Shown here piece after piece: positions 44,431 to 52,272 of a stretch of DNA of 64,000 nt. The position numbers and the translations under genes are program-made. Each line of letters starts with the position of its first letter. Within the stretch, counting starts at the first letter, position 1. The notes beneath the pieces were generated by a model, which did no database searches, was not told the DNA's origin, and was given only the letters and a program-made list of their open reading frames with translations. Where the stretch lies: the NCBI RefSeq assembly GCF_018138715.1, contig NZ_JAGSHX010000006.1, positions 7,316,001 to 7,380,000 of the forward strand. Reading direction: 5' to 3'. Origin of the DNA: Streptomyces asiaticus. GTDB lineage: Bacteria; Actinomycetota; Actinomycetes; Streptomycetales; Streptomycetaceae.

Positions 44431-45411
44431 ATGGTGACCACCGTCGGCCGACGCCCCGCGCTCACCCCCAGGCACCTGACCCGCACCGGCGAGCGCCTCT
44501 CCTTCGTCTACCTGGAACGGTGCCTGGTCCACCGCGACGCCAACGCCATCACCGCCGAAGACGCGGACGGCACGACTCACATCCCCTCCGCCACCATCGG
44601 CACCCTCCTCCTCGGCCCCGGCACCCGCATCACCCACCAGGCGATGAGCGTCCTCGGCGAGACAGGAGCAGCCGTCGCCTGGGTCGGCGAGCACGGCGTG
44701 CGCTACTACGCTGGCGGCCGCGCCCTGACCCGCTCCGCCGCCCTCGCCGAAGCCCAGGCCGCCAAGTGGGCCAACCCCCGCACCCGACTCGCTGTCGCAC
44801 GCGCCATGTACCGGCTGCGCTTCCCCGACGAGGACCCCGCCGGCCTCACCCGGCAGGAACTCCTCGGCCGCGAGGGACGCCGAGTGAAGGACTGCTACCG
44901 CGAGCACGCCGCCCGCACCGGGGTCCCCTGGCGCGGACGCCGATACACCCCGGGCGACTTCACCAGCGGTGATGCCGTCAACCAGGCCGTCACGGCAGCC
45001 GCACAGTGCATGTACGGCATCGCCCACGCCGTCGTGGCCTCCCTCGCCTGCATCCCGGCGCTGGGCTTCGTCCACTCCGGACACGAACTGTCCTTCGTCC
45101 TCGACATCGCCGACCTGTACAAGACCGAGATCGGTATCCCCGTCGCCTTCGACGTCGCCGCAGAAGACGACCAGGACGTTGGAGCCCGTACGCGCCGCGC
45201 ACTACGGGACCGGATCAATCAGACGTCCCTGCTGGACCGATGCGTCGACGACATCAAAGCCCTGCTTCTGCCGAACGCCGCGGAAGGGACTACGGCCGTC
45301 GATCCCGACGCGGACCGCGTCGTCCTCCACAGCGACGGCGGACGCCAGGTGCAGGCTGGCCGCAACTATGCCGAAAGCGACGGCCCGCACAGCGACGAGG
45401 TCTTCTGGTGA
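44431..45411 (+). CDS. cas1: CRISPR adaptation integrase Cas1e
   Basis: Cas1 with Cas2 integrates new spacers next to the leader. The 326-residue product has the metal ligands of the family: Glu in LLGREGRRVK (about 150), His in GFVHSGHELSF (about 213) and Asp in VLDIADLYK (about 226). It starts one base after the cas6e stop, and its stop overlaps the GTG of cas2. The C-terminal about 45 residues (VDPDADRVVLHSDGG and on) are a polar extension seen in many actinobacterial Cas1e proteins. Presence of an intact Cas1 argues that array 3 could still grow. Confidence 0.96.
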   Translation: MVTTVGRRPALTPRHLTRTGERLSFVYLERCLVHRDANAITAEDADGTTHIPSATIGTLLLGPGTRITHQAMSVLGETGAAVAWVGEHGVRYYAGGRALTRSAALAEAQAAKWANPRTRLAVARAMYRLRFPDEDPAGLTRQELLGREGRRVKDCYREHAARTGVPWRGRRYTPGDFTSGDAVNQAVTAAAQCMYGIAHAVVASLACIPALGFVHSGHELSFVLDIADLYKTEIGIPVAFDVAAEDDQDVGARTRRALRDRINQTSLLDRCVDDIKALLLPNAAEGTTAVDPDADRVVLHSDGGRQVQAGRNYAESDGPHSDEVFW

Positions 45412-45764
45412 CCGTCATCGTCTTGACCAACTGCCCGTCCGGCCTTCGCGGCTTCCTTACCCGCTGGCTCCTGGAAATCTCCGCCGGGGTCTTCATTGGC
45501 AACCCCTCGGCCCGCGTCCGCGACGCCCTGTGGGATGAAGTTCGCCAATACGCGGGCCAAGGCCGCTCCCTGCTCGCCCACACCACCAACAACGAGCAAG
45601 GCTTCACCTTCCGCACTCACGACCACGCTTGGCACCCCATCGATCATGAGGGTCTGACGCTCATCCGACGCCCCCACTCCAAAGCACAGCAGACCACCGG
45701 CGTGCCGAAGCCAGGCTGGAGCAAGGCATCCAAGCACCGCCGCTTCGGTAGGCGGGCCCGATAA
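45408..45764 (+). CDS. cas2: CRISPR adaptation protein Cas2e
   Basis: A 118-residue Cas2e starting at GTG 45408 (overlapping the cas1 stop as GTGA): MTVIVLTNCPSGLRGFLTRW, then EISAGVFIGNPSARVRDALW and the tail KPGWSKASKHRRFGRR. These are hallmark stretches of type I-E Cas2, which bridges two Cas1 dimers. It is the last gene of the cas operon. The leader and first repeat of array 3 follow within 90 bases, the standard arrangement for an active adaptation module. Confidence 0.96.
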   Translation: MTVIVLTNCPSGLRGFLTRWLLEISAGVFIGNPSARVRDALWDEVRQYAGQGRSLLAHTTNNEQGFTFRTHDHAWHPIDHEGLTLIRRPHSKAQQTTGVPKPGWSKASKHRRFGRRAR

Positions 45765-45782
45765 TGAGCCAAATCACCGAAT

Positions 45783-45847
45783 TGCCGGAACCGGCGAAAG
45801 TGTGGGAAACGGGCCTCTGCCCACGCTGAACCCGCAGGTCACGCAGT
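45783..45847 (+). promoter_or_regulatory. CRISPR leader of array 3
   Basis: The gap between cas2 and the first repeat contains TGCCGGAACCGGCGAAAGTG at 45783–45802, ending 46 bases before the first repeat. This is the same motif and spacing as in front of array 1. The inner CCGG…CCGG is a small palindrome. Confidence 0.75.
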
Positions 45848-46480
45848 CTGCTCCCCGCACCCGCGGGGATGGTCCGTCAGCGCAAGCTATCCGGACAACT
45901 GCGGAGCGCTGCTCCCCGCACCCGCGGGGATGGTCCCGCCCGTGGCGAAACCATCGCCACCGTCGTGATCTGCTCCCCGCACCCGCGGGGATGGTCCCGG
46001 TCGAGGCCATCCGCGTGGGGGTCCGCTGGGCTGCTCCCCGCACTCGCGGGGATGGTCCCTCCCGGGGCGGCCGGATCGCCTGCCAGCACACCTGCTCCCC
46101 GCACTCGCGGGGATGGTCCCTCACCGAACCGCAGCGCCTTGCCGCCCTCCTGCTGCTCCCCGCACCCGCGGGGATGGTCCCCACCTGGGATCGTTCCACA
46201 CCGCGCAGGCGGTCTGCTCCCCGCACCCGCGGGGATGGTCCCGCGGCCGTGGCGCTGGCCCACAACTACGGGCTCTGCTCCCCGCGCCCGCGGGGATGGT
46301 CCCGGTCTGACGACGGCGCTGGACACCGAAACCACCTGCTCCCCGCGCCCGCAGGATGGTCCCTGGGTGGAGTGGGTGGTTGCGTGGTCCAGGCATTCTC
46401 CCCGCACTTGTGGGGATGGCCCCCGGCGGTCGTGAGCGAGGCGTCGTCGGGAAGCTGTTCCCCGCGCAAGGGATGGTTCC
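45848..46480 (+). CRISPR. Type I-E CRISPR array 3: 11 repeats, 10 spacers
   Basis: Repeats start at 45848, 45909, 45970, 46031, 46092, 46153, 46214, 46275, 46336, 46396 and 46457. Consensus is 29 nt, CTGCTCCCCGCACCCGC plus GGGGATGGTCCC. All ten spacers are 32 nt. Repeats 1–8 are nearly perfect, whereas 9–11 are increasingly damaged, as expected for the old end away from the leader. The first repeat ends in G rather than C. A further decayed repeat may exist at 46509–46537 (CGCACACACGGGGATG). Directly downstream of cas2 with a leader, this is the most likely active array. Confidence 0.97.
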
Positions 46481-46652
46481 AGCTTTAAGGCGCAATAACT
46501 GGGGGCGGTCAGTCGCCGCACACACGGGGATGAGCGCTGCCGTTCGGCAGAAAGCAAGAAGTGGGGCGATCAGCCTGTCTGTAGCTCAGGAGGAGAGCTC
46601 ACGTCCGTCGTTCAGTGACTAGAATACGGATGCTTTGGGAACGGGCTTGGTT

Positions 46653-47222
46653 ATGACTTCGCAACTCGCAGAGTGGGCCTGGAAGACAGCGAAGGCAGAA
46701 CTGGCGTCAACTTTGCCACGCCGCTGGGCGCACTCGCTAGGCGTAGCCGCAAGGGCCGTGGAACTGGCTCCTTTGCTTGGCGACTCGGCAGAGTTCCTGC
46801 GCGCGGCGGCTGTTCTGCATGACATTGGGTATTCGCCTGGGCTCGTGGCAACCGGGTTTCATCCGCTTGACGGTGCCCGGTTTCTCCGTGACGTGCATGG
46901 TGCTGATGGGCGGCTGGTGCGGTTGGTGGCGAATCACTCGTTTGCGTTGTTGGAGGCCGAAGAGCGTGGCTTGAGGGAAGCACTGGAGGAGGAGTTTCCG
47001 TTGCTTGACGATCCGCTGCTGGTGGACGCTCTCGTGTGGTGTGACATGACGACGACCCCCGACGGGGAGCGGACGACTGCTGAGCGGCGAGTTACGGAAA
47101 TTGTGGGCCGCTATGGAGCTGACAGTGTGGTGGGCAGGTTTATTCGTCGGGCGTCGCCGGAAATCTTTGCGACCGTGGAGCGGGTGGAGGCGGCCTTGGC
47201 GGCTCAGCCGAGGTGGGGGTAG
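46653..47222 (+). CDS. HD-domain phosphohydrolase
   Basis: A 189-residue protein of the HD superfamily: His27 in RRWAHSLGVA, His56–Asp57 in LHDIGYSPGL, and a later Asp in ALVWCDMTT. This is the complete metal-binding set H…HD…D. Such proteins hydrolyse phosphoesters, often of nucleotides or cyclic nucleotides, with unknown specificity here. ATG 46653 gives MTSQLAEWAW; an in-frame start 18 bases upstream is possible. It follows CRISPR array 3 after about 170 bases and overlaps the convergent NUDIX gene by 19 bases at the 3' ends. Confidence 0.88.
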   Translation: MTSQLAEWAWKTAKAELASTLPRRWAHSLGVAARAVELAPLLGDSAEFLRAAAVLHDIGYSPGLVATGFHPLDGARFLRDVHGADGRLVRLVANHSFALLEAEERGLREALEEEFPLLDDPLLVDALVWCDMTTTPDGERTTAERRVTEIVGRYGADSVVGRFIRRASPEIFATVERVEAALAAQPRWG

Positions 47223-47671
47223 GTGCCGGCGAGGTAATCGCCGATCTGTTGGCGCATGCTGGCGTGGATGTCGTACTGGTCGAGGTCGGTGGGCTTGACG
47301 AAGCGGACACCGTCGGCCTCGTCGTTGATGGTCGGCTTGCCGCCGACTGGGTGCCCGATGTAGGTGTTCTCGTACTGCTGCCGGATCTCGCCGTCGGTGT
47401 AGGCAACGATGTGGTGGGGGTTGGTGTAGACCCCCAGGAAGCCGGTGATCTCGGCGATGATGCCGGTCTCCTCCCGGCATTCGCGGATCGCGCACTGCGC
47501 GGCGGTCTCGCCGATGTCCTGGGCACCGCCGGGCAGGGCCCACTGGCCGGTATCGCGGCGACGCTGGAGAAGGATCGCGCCGCTGTCATCGACGACGAGC
47601 AGGTTGCTGGCGGGGATGAGGGTGTTGGCCTTGGGGGCATTGGGGTCGTTGTAGTACTCAATCCTGCCCAT
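47204..47671 (-). CDS. NUDIX hydrolase
   Basis: A 155-residue NUDIX enzyme. The Nudix box is complete: Gly49, Glu55, Arg63–Glu64, Glu67–Glu68 and Gly70 in GGAQDIGETAAQCAIRECRE followed by ETGII. These enzymes cleave nucleoside diphosphates linked to another moiety. ATG 47671 (MGRIEYYNDP) overlaps the end of the upstream XRE regulator gene by 14 bases, so the two are translationally coupled on the minus strand. Coupling to a regulator suggests that the substrate or product is a signal, but this is an inference. Confidence 0.92.
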   Translation of the reverse strand: MGRIEYYNDPNAPKANTLIPASNLLVVDDSGAILLQRRRDTGQWALPGGAQDIGETAAQCAIRECREETGIIAEITGFLGVYTNPHHIVAYTDGEIRQQYENTYIGHPVGGKPTINDEADGVRFVKPTDLDQYDIHASMRQQIGDYLAGTYPHLG

Positions 47672-48431
47672 GTGTGGCGGTCTCCTCCTGATCGGGATTC
47701 CAGGGCCGTGCGTCGGCCCACACTGCGTCGAAACTTTGAGCGTAGTTGTCGAACCAGCCGTTGGCCTGCGCTCTCTTGAGGTGGAATAAGGGGTTGGCGC
47801 TGGCGGGCTGGCCCCAGATGTGTGGGTTGACCAGCAGGTTGTCGTCGTAGCGGAAGAGAGAGTTGTAGAGCGTGGTGTCGTGGAGCCGCACCTCACACCC
47901 AGCCTCCGGCAGCAAAGGGCGGTAGTAGGTGAGAGAGGCGCGGATCTTGGCGGCCAGGGTGTCGCCGATCCCTTCTTCGCGGCCCCGGATGGCGGCCGCC
48001 TGCCCTCGAGGGTCGCCGAAACACAGGCGCACTCGGACACCAGCAGCTGCGCGTTCGGTGAGCATCTTGGCGACATATGGATTGGACTGGGCAAAGAAGG
48101 TGCCTGAGAAGACGAGGACGTCGATCTGCTCCTGCGCTCCTTGCAGCAGGGAGAGCCAAACGTCCCGCGGAACACTGGCCCGGTTCTGATAAGTGCCTAC
48201 GAGCTCGATGCCTACCCCGACACCGGACTGGCCGGTGCGGGACTTCGCTACCGGCCAGAGGAATGTCTCCTCCACGCGTAGGTGCTGAGCGGCACGGAAG
48301 CGGTGCCGCGGGTGCGGTACGCGCCCGCTGAGCCAGCGGCTGACGGTCTTGGCGTCTACCTCGCAGACTTCGGCCAGCGATTCGGGCGAAACATCGCGCT
48401 GGGCGAGTACGGAGTGAAGTCGCTCGTTCAC
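47658..48431 (-). CDS. XRE-family regulator with PLD-like C-terminal domain
   Basis: A 257-residue protein starting at GTG 48431 (MNERLHSVLAQRDVSPESLA). Residues 1–60 form an XRE helix-turn-helix (SLAEVCEVDAKTVSRWLSG). Residues about 85–230 resemble the phospholipase-D-like nuclease fold often fused to streptomycete XRE proteins (QIDVLVFSGTFFAQSNPYVA, AAAGVRVRLCFGDPRGQAAA), but no canonical HxK motif is visible, so it probably senses rather than cuts. It is coupled to the NUDIX gene and is divergent from the HAD gene across a 97-base intergenic region, where its operator should lie. Confidence 0.85.
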   Translation of the reverse strand: MNERLHSVLAQRDVSPESLAEVCEVDAKTVSRWLSGRVPHPRHRFRAAQHLRVEETFLWPVAKSRTGQSGVGVGIELVGTYQNRASVPRDVWLSLLQGAQEQIDVLVFSGTFFAQSNPYVAKMLTERAAAGVRVRLCFGDPRGQAAAIRGREEGIGDTLAAKIRASLTYYRPLLPEAGCEVRLHDTTLYNSLFRYDDNLLVNPHIWGQPASANPLFHLKRAQANGWFDNYAQSFDAVWADARPWNPDQEETATHGQD

Positions 48432-48528
48432 ACAAGCTATACAAGCCCAGGTGGCCAGGAGCGGGCAAGCTCGGTATGGGGCCACTTCGATGGGCCTGAA
48501 CCGCAGCTGGGGTCTTTACGCTGGCGAT

Positions 48529-49221
48529 ATGCGGCTCATCGTCCTGTGGGACATCGACCACACGCTCATCGACAACGCAGGGGTGAGCAAGGAGACCTAC
48601 GCCGGCGCCTTCACGGCGCTGTCGGGATTCCCGCCGGCCGAGGCGGCGCGCACCGAAGGGCGTACGGATCGCCTGATCATGCGTGACATGTTCTGCCGGC
48701 ACCGACTGCCCGTCCCGGACTGGCCTGCCATTGAGGCTGCCCTCGCTCATGCCGGGGAGGAGCGCTTCGACGACCTTCGCGCACGGGGAACGGCGTTGCC
48801 CGGCGTGCGCGATGTCCTGAAGGCCGTCTCGGTGCAGGAGGGCTGGATCTCCTCCGTTCTGACCGGCAACATCGCGGCCAACGCCCGTGTGAAGCTGTCA
48901 GCTTTCGAACTCGACCCACTGCTGGACCTGTCCGTAGGCGCCTATGGGGAGGATGCCGTACAGCGCCCTGACCTTGTAGCTGTCGCCCGAAGCCGTGTCC
49001 ACCAACTCCGCGGTGTGCGGGGGGAGGTGCCTGTGGTGTTGGTTGGTGATACGCCGCGGGACGTCGAAGCAGCTCTCTCGACAGGCTCAGGGATCATCGC
49101 AGTCGCCTCCGGTATCCACAGCGAGGAAGAGCTGACGGCTGCCGAAGCACCCGTGGTCCTTCCGGACCTGTCGGACACGGCTGGTCTCCTTGAGATCCTG
49201 GCGAGCTTCGCCCGATGGTGA
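48529..49221 (+). CDS. HAD-superfamily hydrolase
   Basis: A 230-residue phosphatase-like protein of the phosphoglycolate phosphatase type. Motif I is LWDIDHTLID (nucleophile Asp8, Asp10), motif II SSVLTGNIAANA (Thr), Lys in VKLSAFELD, and motif IV VVLVGDTPRDVEAALSTGS. A helical cap lies between motifs I and II. ATG 48529 is taken. The gene is divergent from the XRE–NUDIX pair and upstream of the radical-SAM gene (99-base gap), so it may be the first gene of the following cluster. The substrate is unknown. Confidence 0.92.
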   Translation: MRLIVLWDIDHTLIDNAGVSKETYAGAFTALSGFPPAEAARTEGRTDRLIMRDMFCRHRLPVPDWPAIEAALAHAGEERFDDLRARGTALPGVRDVLKAVSVQEGWISSVLTGNIAANARVKLSAFELDPLLDLSVGAYGEDAVQRPDLVAVARSRVHQLRGVRGEVPVVLVGDTPRDVEAALSTGSGIIAVASGIHSEEELTAAEAPVVLPDLSDTAGLLEILASFARW

Positions 49222-49320
49222 AAACGTCCCCGGACGTCTTGGGGCGTCCGCGTATGCGGTAACGAGGTCCTGGCCGGCTGCGCCACGATCGGGTCTCCAA
49301 CCAGCCCAGGGGGCCCCATC

Positions 49321-50223
49321 GTGATCGGCGAAGTCACCGGCATCCGCAGAATCCGCATGCTGTACCTGCAACTGCTGTACCGCTGCAACTTCCAGTGTCT
49401 GCACTGTTTCCACGGCGAGCGGCTCAAACACGCCGACGCCTTCACCGCTGACGAGGCGGTTAACCTCATCCGGCTGATGCGCAACCAGTACAGCACCGAG
49501 GCTGTCACGTTGCTTGGCGGCGAGCCGTTCCTCCATAAGGATCTCGCCCAGGTCGTCCACTACGCCAAGGAGGAAATGGGCCTGCAAGTCGAGATCTGCA
49601 CGAACGGCTACCGGATCGAGCGCCGGCTTACCGAGATCGCGCAGTACCTTGACCTGCTGCGGTTTTCGCTGGAGGGCATCGGCGCGACCAACGACCACAT
49701 CCGCAAGGCCGGCAGCTACCGGAGCGCGTTGAGCGCACTCAAACTCGCCCGGGAGCTCGGAGTCAGGACGGGGGCGACGATGACGGTCACCTCCCGGAAC
49801 ATCGACGAAGTGCTGCCTCTGGCCCGCACCTTGCAGGAACTCGGTGCGTATCAGATGAAGCTGCACTGCCTGCGGCCCGTGGGCAACGCTGCTGCACACC
49901 CTGAGCTCTTGGTCACCGAAACAACGCGGTACACCCGCCTACGCGAGCAGCTCCAGGCGGCCGGGCTGTCCATCGAGGTGATCATTGACGAGGATCTGTC
50001 GGAGGAGGGTGCCCCGGAGGCCTGTGGGCCGGGGAGTGTGCTTCAAGCGATTGAGCGGATCGAATCCGACCCGCGCGGCGCGCTCACGATGTCCTGCAAG
50101 GCCGTGGGCAAGGATTCACACGCCTTCTGGTACGAAAAGGGCGCTAACCGTATCGTCCACCGTCCTTCGGCTTACGACGAGCTCACCCTCCCGGTGCCGG
50201 ACGTGGTCTATGCCCGTGCCTGA
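49321..50223 (+). CDS. Radical SAM protein
   Basis: A 300-residue radical S-adenosylmethionine enzyme. The cluster-binding motif is CNFQCLHC (Cys22, Cys26, Cys29), and LLGGEPFLHKDL gives the GGEP S-adenosylmethionine contact. There is no full SPASM domain, but Cys residues in EACGPG and MSCKAV near the C-terminus might bind a second cluster. Its length and late cysteines are like small peptide- or nucleotide-modifying members. The kinase gene begins inside its last codons (14-base overlap from ATG 50210), so the genes are coupled. Neither a precursor peptide gene nor a characterised relative is evident in the window, so the substrate is unknown. Confidence 0.9.
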   Translation: MIGEVTGIRRIRMLYLQLLYRCNFQCLHCFHGERLKHADAFTADEAVNLIRLMRNQYSTEAVTLLGGEPFLHKDLAQVVHYAKEEMGLQVEICTNGYRIERRLTEIAQYLDLLRFSLEGIGATNDHIRKAGSYRSALSALKLARELGVRTGATMTVTSRNIDEVLPLARTLQELGAYQMKLHCLRPVGNAAAHPELLVTETTRYTRLREQLQAAGLSIEVIIDEDLSEEGAPEACGPGSVLQAIERIESDPRGALTMSCKAVGKDSHAFWYEKGANRIVHRPSAYDELTLPVPDVVYARA

Positions 50224-50854
50224 CCTGCCGCTGTTTGAGAGCCTCGAAGGTCTACGTGGTACAGGAAAGTCGACCGTCGCACCGCTGCTGGCGGCAGCCC
50301 GGGGCGCCGTCCATGTCCCAACCGTGCCGCTCTGCTACCAGTCGCTGCGACGGCAGGTCGACATGCAGGGAAGCGTCGAGGCGCGCATGTGTTTCTACCT
50401 CTCCGCGCTGTTCACAGCTGCCGATGAGATCCAGAACTATCTGGCAGACGGCGTCCCGGTCGTCGTGGAGAGCTACTTCGCCCGCTGCTTGGCCACTCAC
50501 CGCGCCTTCGGAACCCGGCTTGGCGTTACCCTGCCGCGCTGCCTGCCGCAACCCGTCACATACCAGTTGGTTTGTAGTGAGGGCGAACGCCAGCGCCGCC
50601 TCGCTCAACGGTCCAAATCTCTCTCCCGTTGGGATGAGCTCGGTGAGAAGGTCGCAGACGCGATTACCGATGCCTATGCCCAGTTCTCGATGCAACAGGT
50701 GGACACCACGGGCCTCAGACCTGACCAGGTCGTGCAAACCATCCTCGCCACTGAGAACGAAGGAGCCAGTTGTGGAGACCCGGAGCCTATGGGAACACAC
50801 CCTCACGTTCTTCCCGCAGTTCCTCGCCGCGTTGAAGGATCGCGCCTCCGCTGA
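50210..50854 (+). CDS. P-loop kinase, thymidylate-kinase-like
   Basis: A 214-residue protein whose N-terminus has GLRGTGKST (residues 14–22), a P-loop of the dTMP/deoxynucleoside-kinase group. YLADGVPVVVESYFARCLAT then supplies the DRY-like strand in altered form (ESY), and SEGERQRRLAQRSKSLSRWD resembles the lid. The substrate may be a nucleotide or another phosphoacceptor. ATG 50210 overlaps the radical-SAM gene; GTG 50216 is an alternative. The frame runs 83 bases into the methyltransferase gene, a long overlap in which the kinase tail (GASCGDPEPMGTHPH and on) looks non-native, hinting that the stop was lost by a frameshift. Confidence 0.8.
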   Translation: MPVPDLPLFESLEGLRGTGKSTVAPLLAAARGAVHVPTVPLCYQSLRRQVDMQGSVEARMCFYLSALFTAADEIQNYLADGVPVVVESYFARCLATHRAFGTRLGVTLPRCLPQPVTYQLVCSEGERQRRLAQRSKSLSRWDELGEKVADAITDAYAQFSMQQVDTTGLRPDQVVQTILATENEGASCGDPEPMGTHPHVLPAVPRRVEGSRLR

Positions 50855-51419
50855 CGCCACGGTCGCAGTCGTCGGCGCGAGTGACGGCAAGTTCGTGCTC
50901 CCCCTCGCTGCCGCTGGCTACCGTGTCGTAGCCATCGAACGCGATCCAGTCGCCCTCTACGGAGGCGAGGTCATACTTCCGGGTGATACCCACGCTCATG
51001 CGGTGGGGCTGATCGACCGACTGAAACTCGAAGGGTTCAACGACCGGGTACAGGTCGTGGCGGAGGACTTCCTCCAGGCCGAACTCTTGGGGTCGCAGTG
51101 CGATGCCGTGTGGACGAGTTGCTCATGGCATTACAGTGCAAATCACAACCGCCCACTCCTCGATTTTGTAGCCCGCATGCAGTCCCTTGTCCGTGTCGGC
51201 GGCCTGTTCGGCGCAGAATTCATGATGCCTGTCGAACAACGCCATTACCTCATCGAGCACTACACATCACCCGAGGCGCTCAGCAGCCACTTCACCACCG
51301 ACTGGCAAGTCCTGCTCATGCTGCGCACGGACGAGTTCACCGAGCAAGCCCACGTCGGCCAACTCCATTCCCACACACACCGCATGGGCCTTGTCCTGGC
51401 AGCACGCACCGCTGAGTAG
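50772..51419 (+). CDS. SAM-dependent methyltransferase-like protein
   Basis: A 215-residue class I methyltransferase-fold protein. Motif I is VAVVGASDGKFVLPLAAAGY, the acidic end of strand 2 is AIERD, and DAVWTSCSWHYSANHNRPL covers motif IV, with LVRVGGLFGAEFMM as the next strand. GTG 50772 follows GAAGGAG, a strong ribosome-binding site located inside the kinase frame. The gene is directly followed by the CYTH gene (27-base gap). Target and product are unknown. It probably acts on the same metabolite as the kinase and radical-SAM enzymes. Confidence 0.85.
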   Translation: METRSLWEHTLTFFPQFLAALKDRASADATVAVVGASDGKFVLPLAAAGYRVVAIERDPVALYGGEVILPGDTHAHAVGLIDRLKLEGFNDRVQVVAEDFLQAELLGSQCDAVWTSCSWHYSANHNRPLLDFVARMQSLVRVGGLFGAEFMMPVEQRHYLIEHYTSPEALSSHFTTDWQVLLMLRTDEFTEQAHVGQLHSHTHRMGLVLAARTAE

Positions 51420-51446
51420 CCGAAACCGAAACCGAAGAAGAGGATT

Positions 51447-52004
51447 ATGAACCACGAGTACGAGGCCAAGTTCTTGTCCGTCGACGTCACCGACCTCCAG
51501 TCCAAGCTGACCGCCCTGGGCGCCACCCGCGCGTTCCCCCGGACTCTCCTCACCCGCAAGATCTTCGAGAACGATGCTCTCGACAATGGTCAGTGGGTCC
51601 GCCTCCGTGATGAAGGCACCCGCTCGACCCTCACCCTCAAGCAGGTCACCGACTCCACAACGATCGACGGTACTACCGAGATCGAGACGGAGGTCACCGA
51701 TCTGTATGCCATGGCCGATATTCTGCGTCACATCGGGCTGCGGGAAGTCCGTTACCAGGAGAACTACCGTGAGGAGTGGCGTCTGGGTGAGGTCGTCTTC
51801 GACTTCGACACCTGGCCCGACCTTCCCACCTTCCTCGAGATCGAAGGACCCGACGAGGCATCGGTCCACGAGGCAGCTGCCTTGCTCGATCTCGATTACA
51901 CCGAAGCCCGGTTCGGAAGCGTCGATGAGATCTACAAGAGTGAGGCCGGCCGCGACATCCTGGTCGAGCCGACCCTCCTTTTCCCTGATGCTGAGAAGCC
52001 GTAG
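51447..52004 (+). CDS. CYTH-domain protein (class IV adenylate cyclase/triphosphatase family)
   Basis: A 185-residue CYTH protein. The diagnostic ExExK is at the N-terminus (HEYEAKFL, Glu4, Glu6, Lys8), followed by TRKIFEN, WVRLRDEG, STLTLKQVTD, TEIETEVTD, REEWRLGEVVFDFDTWPDLP and TFLEIEGP. These are the alternating acidic and basic tunnel residues that bind triphosphate and metal. Family members hydrolyse triphosphates (ThTP, PPPi) or make cAMP. GAAGAAGAGG precedes ATG 51447. With a kinase and a NUDIX enzyme nearby, turnover of a phosphorylated intermediate is plausible. Confidence 0.93.
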   Translation: MNHEYEAKFLSVDVTDLQSKLTALGATRAFPRTLLTRKIFENDALDNGQWVRLRDEGTRSTLTLKQVTDSTTIDGTTEIETEVTDLYAMADILRHIGLREVRYQENYREEWRLGEVVFDFDTWPDLPTFLEIEGPDEASVHEAAALLDLDYTEARFGSVDEIYKSEAGRDILVEPTLLFPDAEKP

Positions 52005-52126
52005 GTGCGGTCTATAGCAGGCGAAACTGCTGGCCCTCCCAGCACGTCCGAGGGCCTAGCCACCAGAACCGCTTCGCCCTGAGCAACCCAGTATTGCCGT
52101 TCCGGGCGGTGCACTCGCGTGGCCCG

Positions 52127-52179
52127 CCCTGGTCACGGATGCTCGGGTCTTGCCCGACGGCACGGACCTGTGACCAGGG
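52127..52179. terminator. Inverted repeat after the CYTH gene
   Basis: CCCTGGTCAC (52127–52136) and GTGACCAGGG (52170–52179) are perfectly complementary around a 33-base loop. The loop itself can fold (CGGGTCTTGCCCG). No T-tract follows. It could end the 49–52 kb operon or be an operator for the regulator at 52273. The 268 bases around it hold no gene. Confidence 0.5.
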
Positions 52180-52272
52180 CTCGGTCACCGAGAACCACAC
52201 ACACGTTGAGTGGATCTTGCAGCAGCCTACGCATGCTGAGGACTCACCTGATCACGTACTGGCGAGGTGGAG

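Noticed and set aside
49321..50223. A lasso or other RiPP precursor near the radical-SAM gene
   Set aside because: I looked for a short frame with a leader-like sequence next to it and found none on either strand between 49222 and 49320 or in the 52005–52272 gap.
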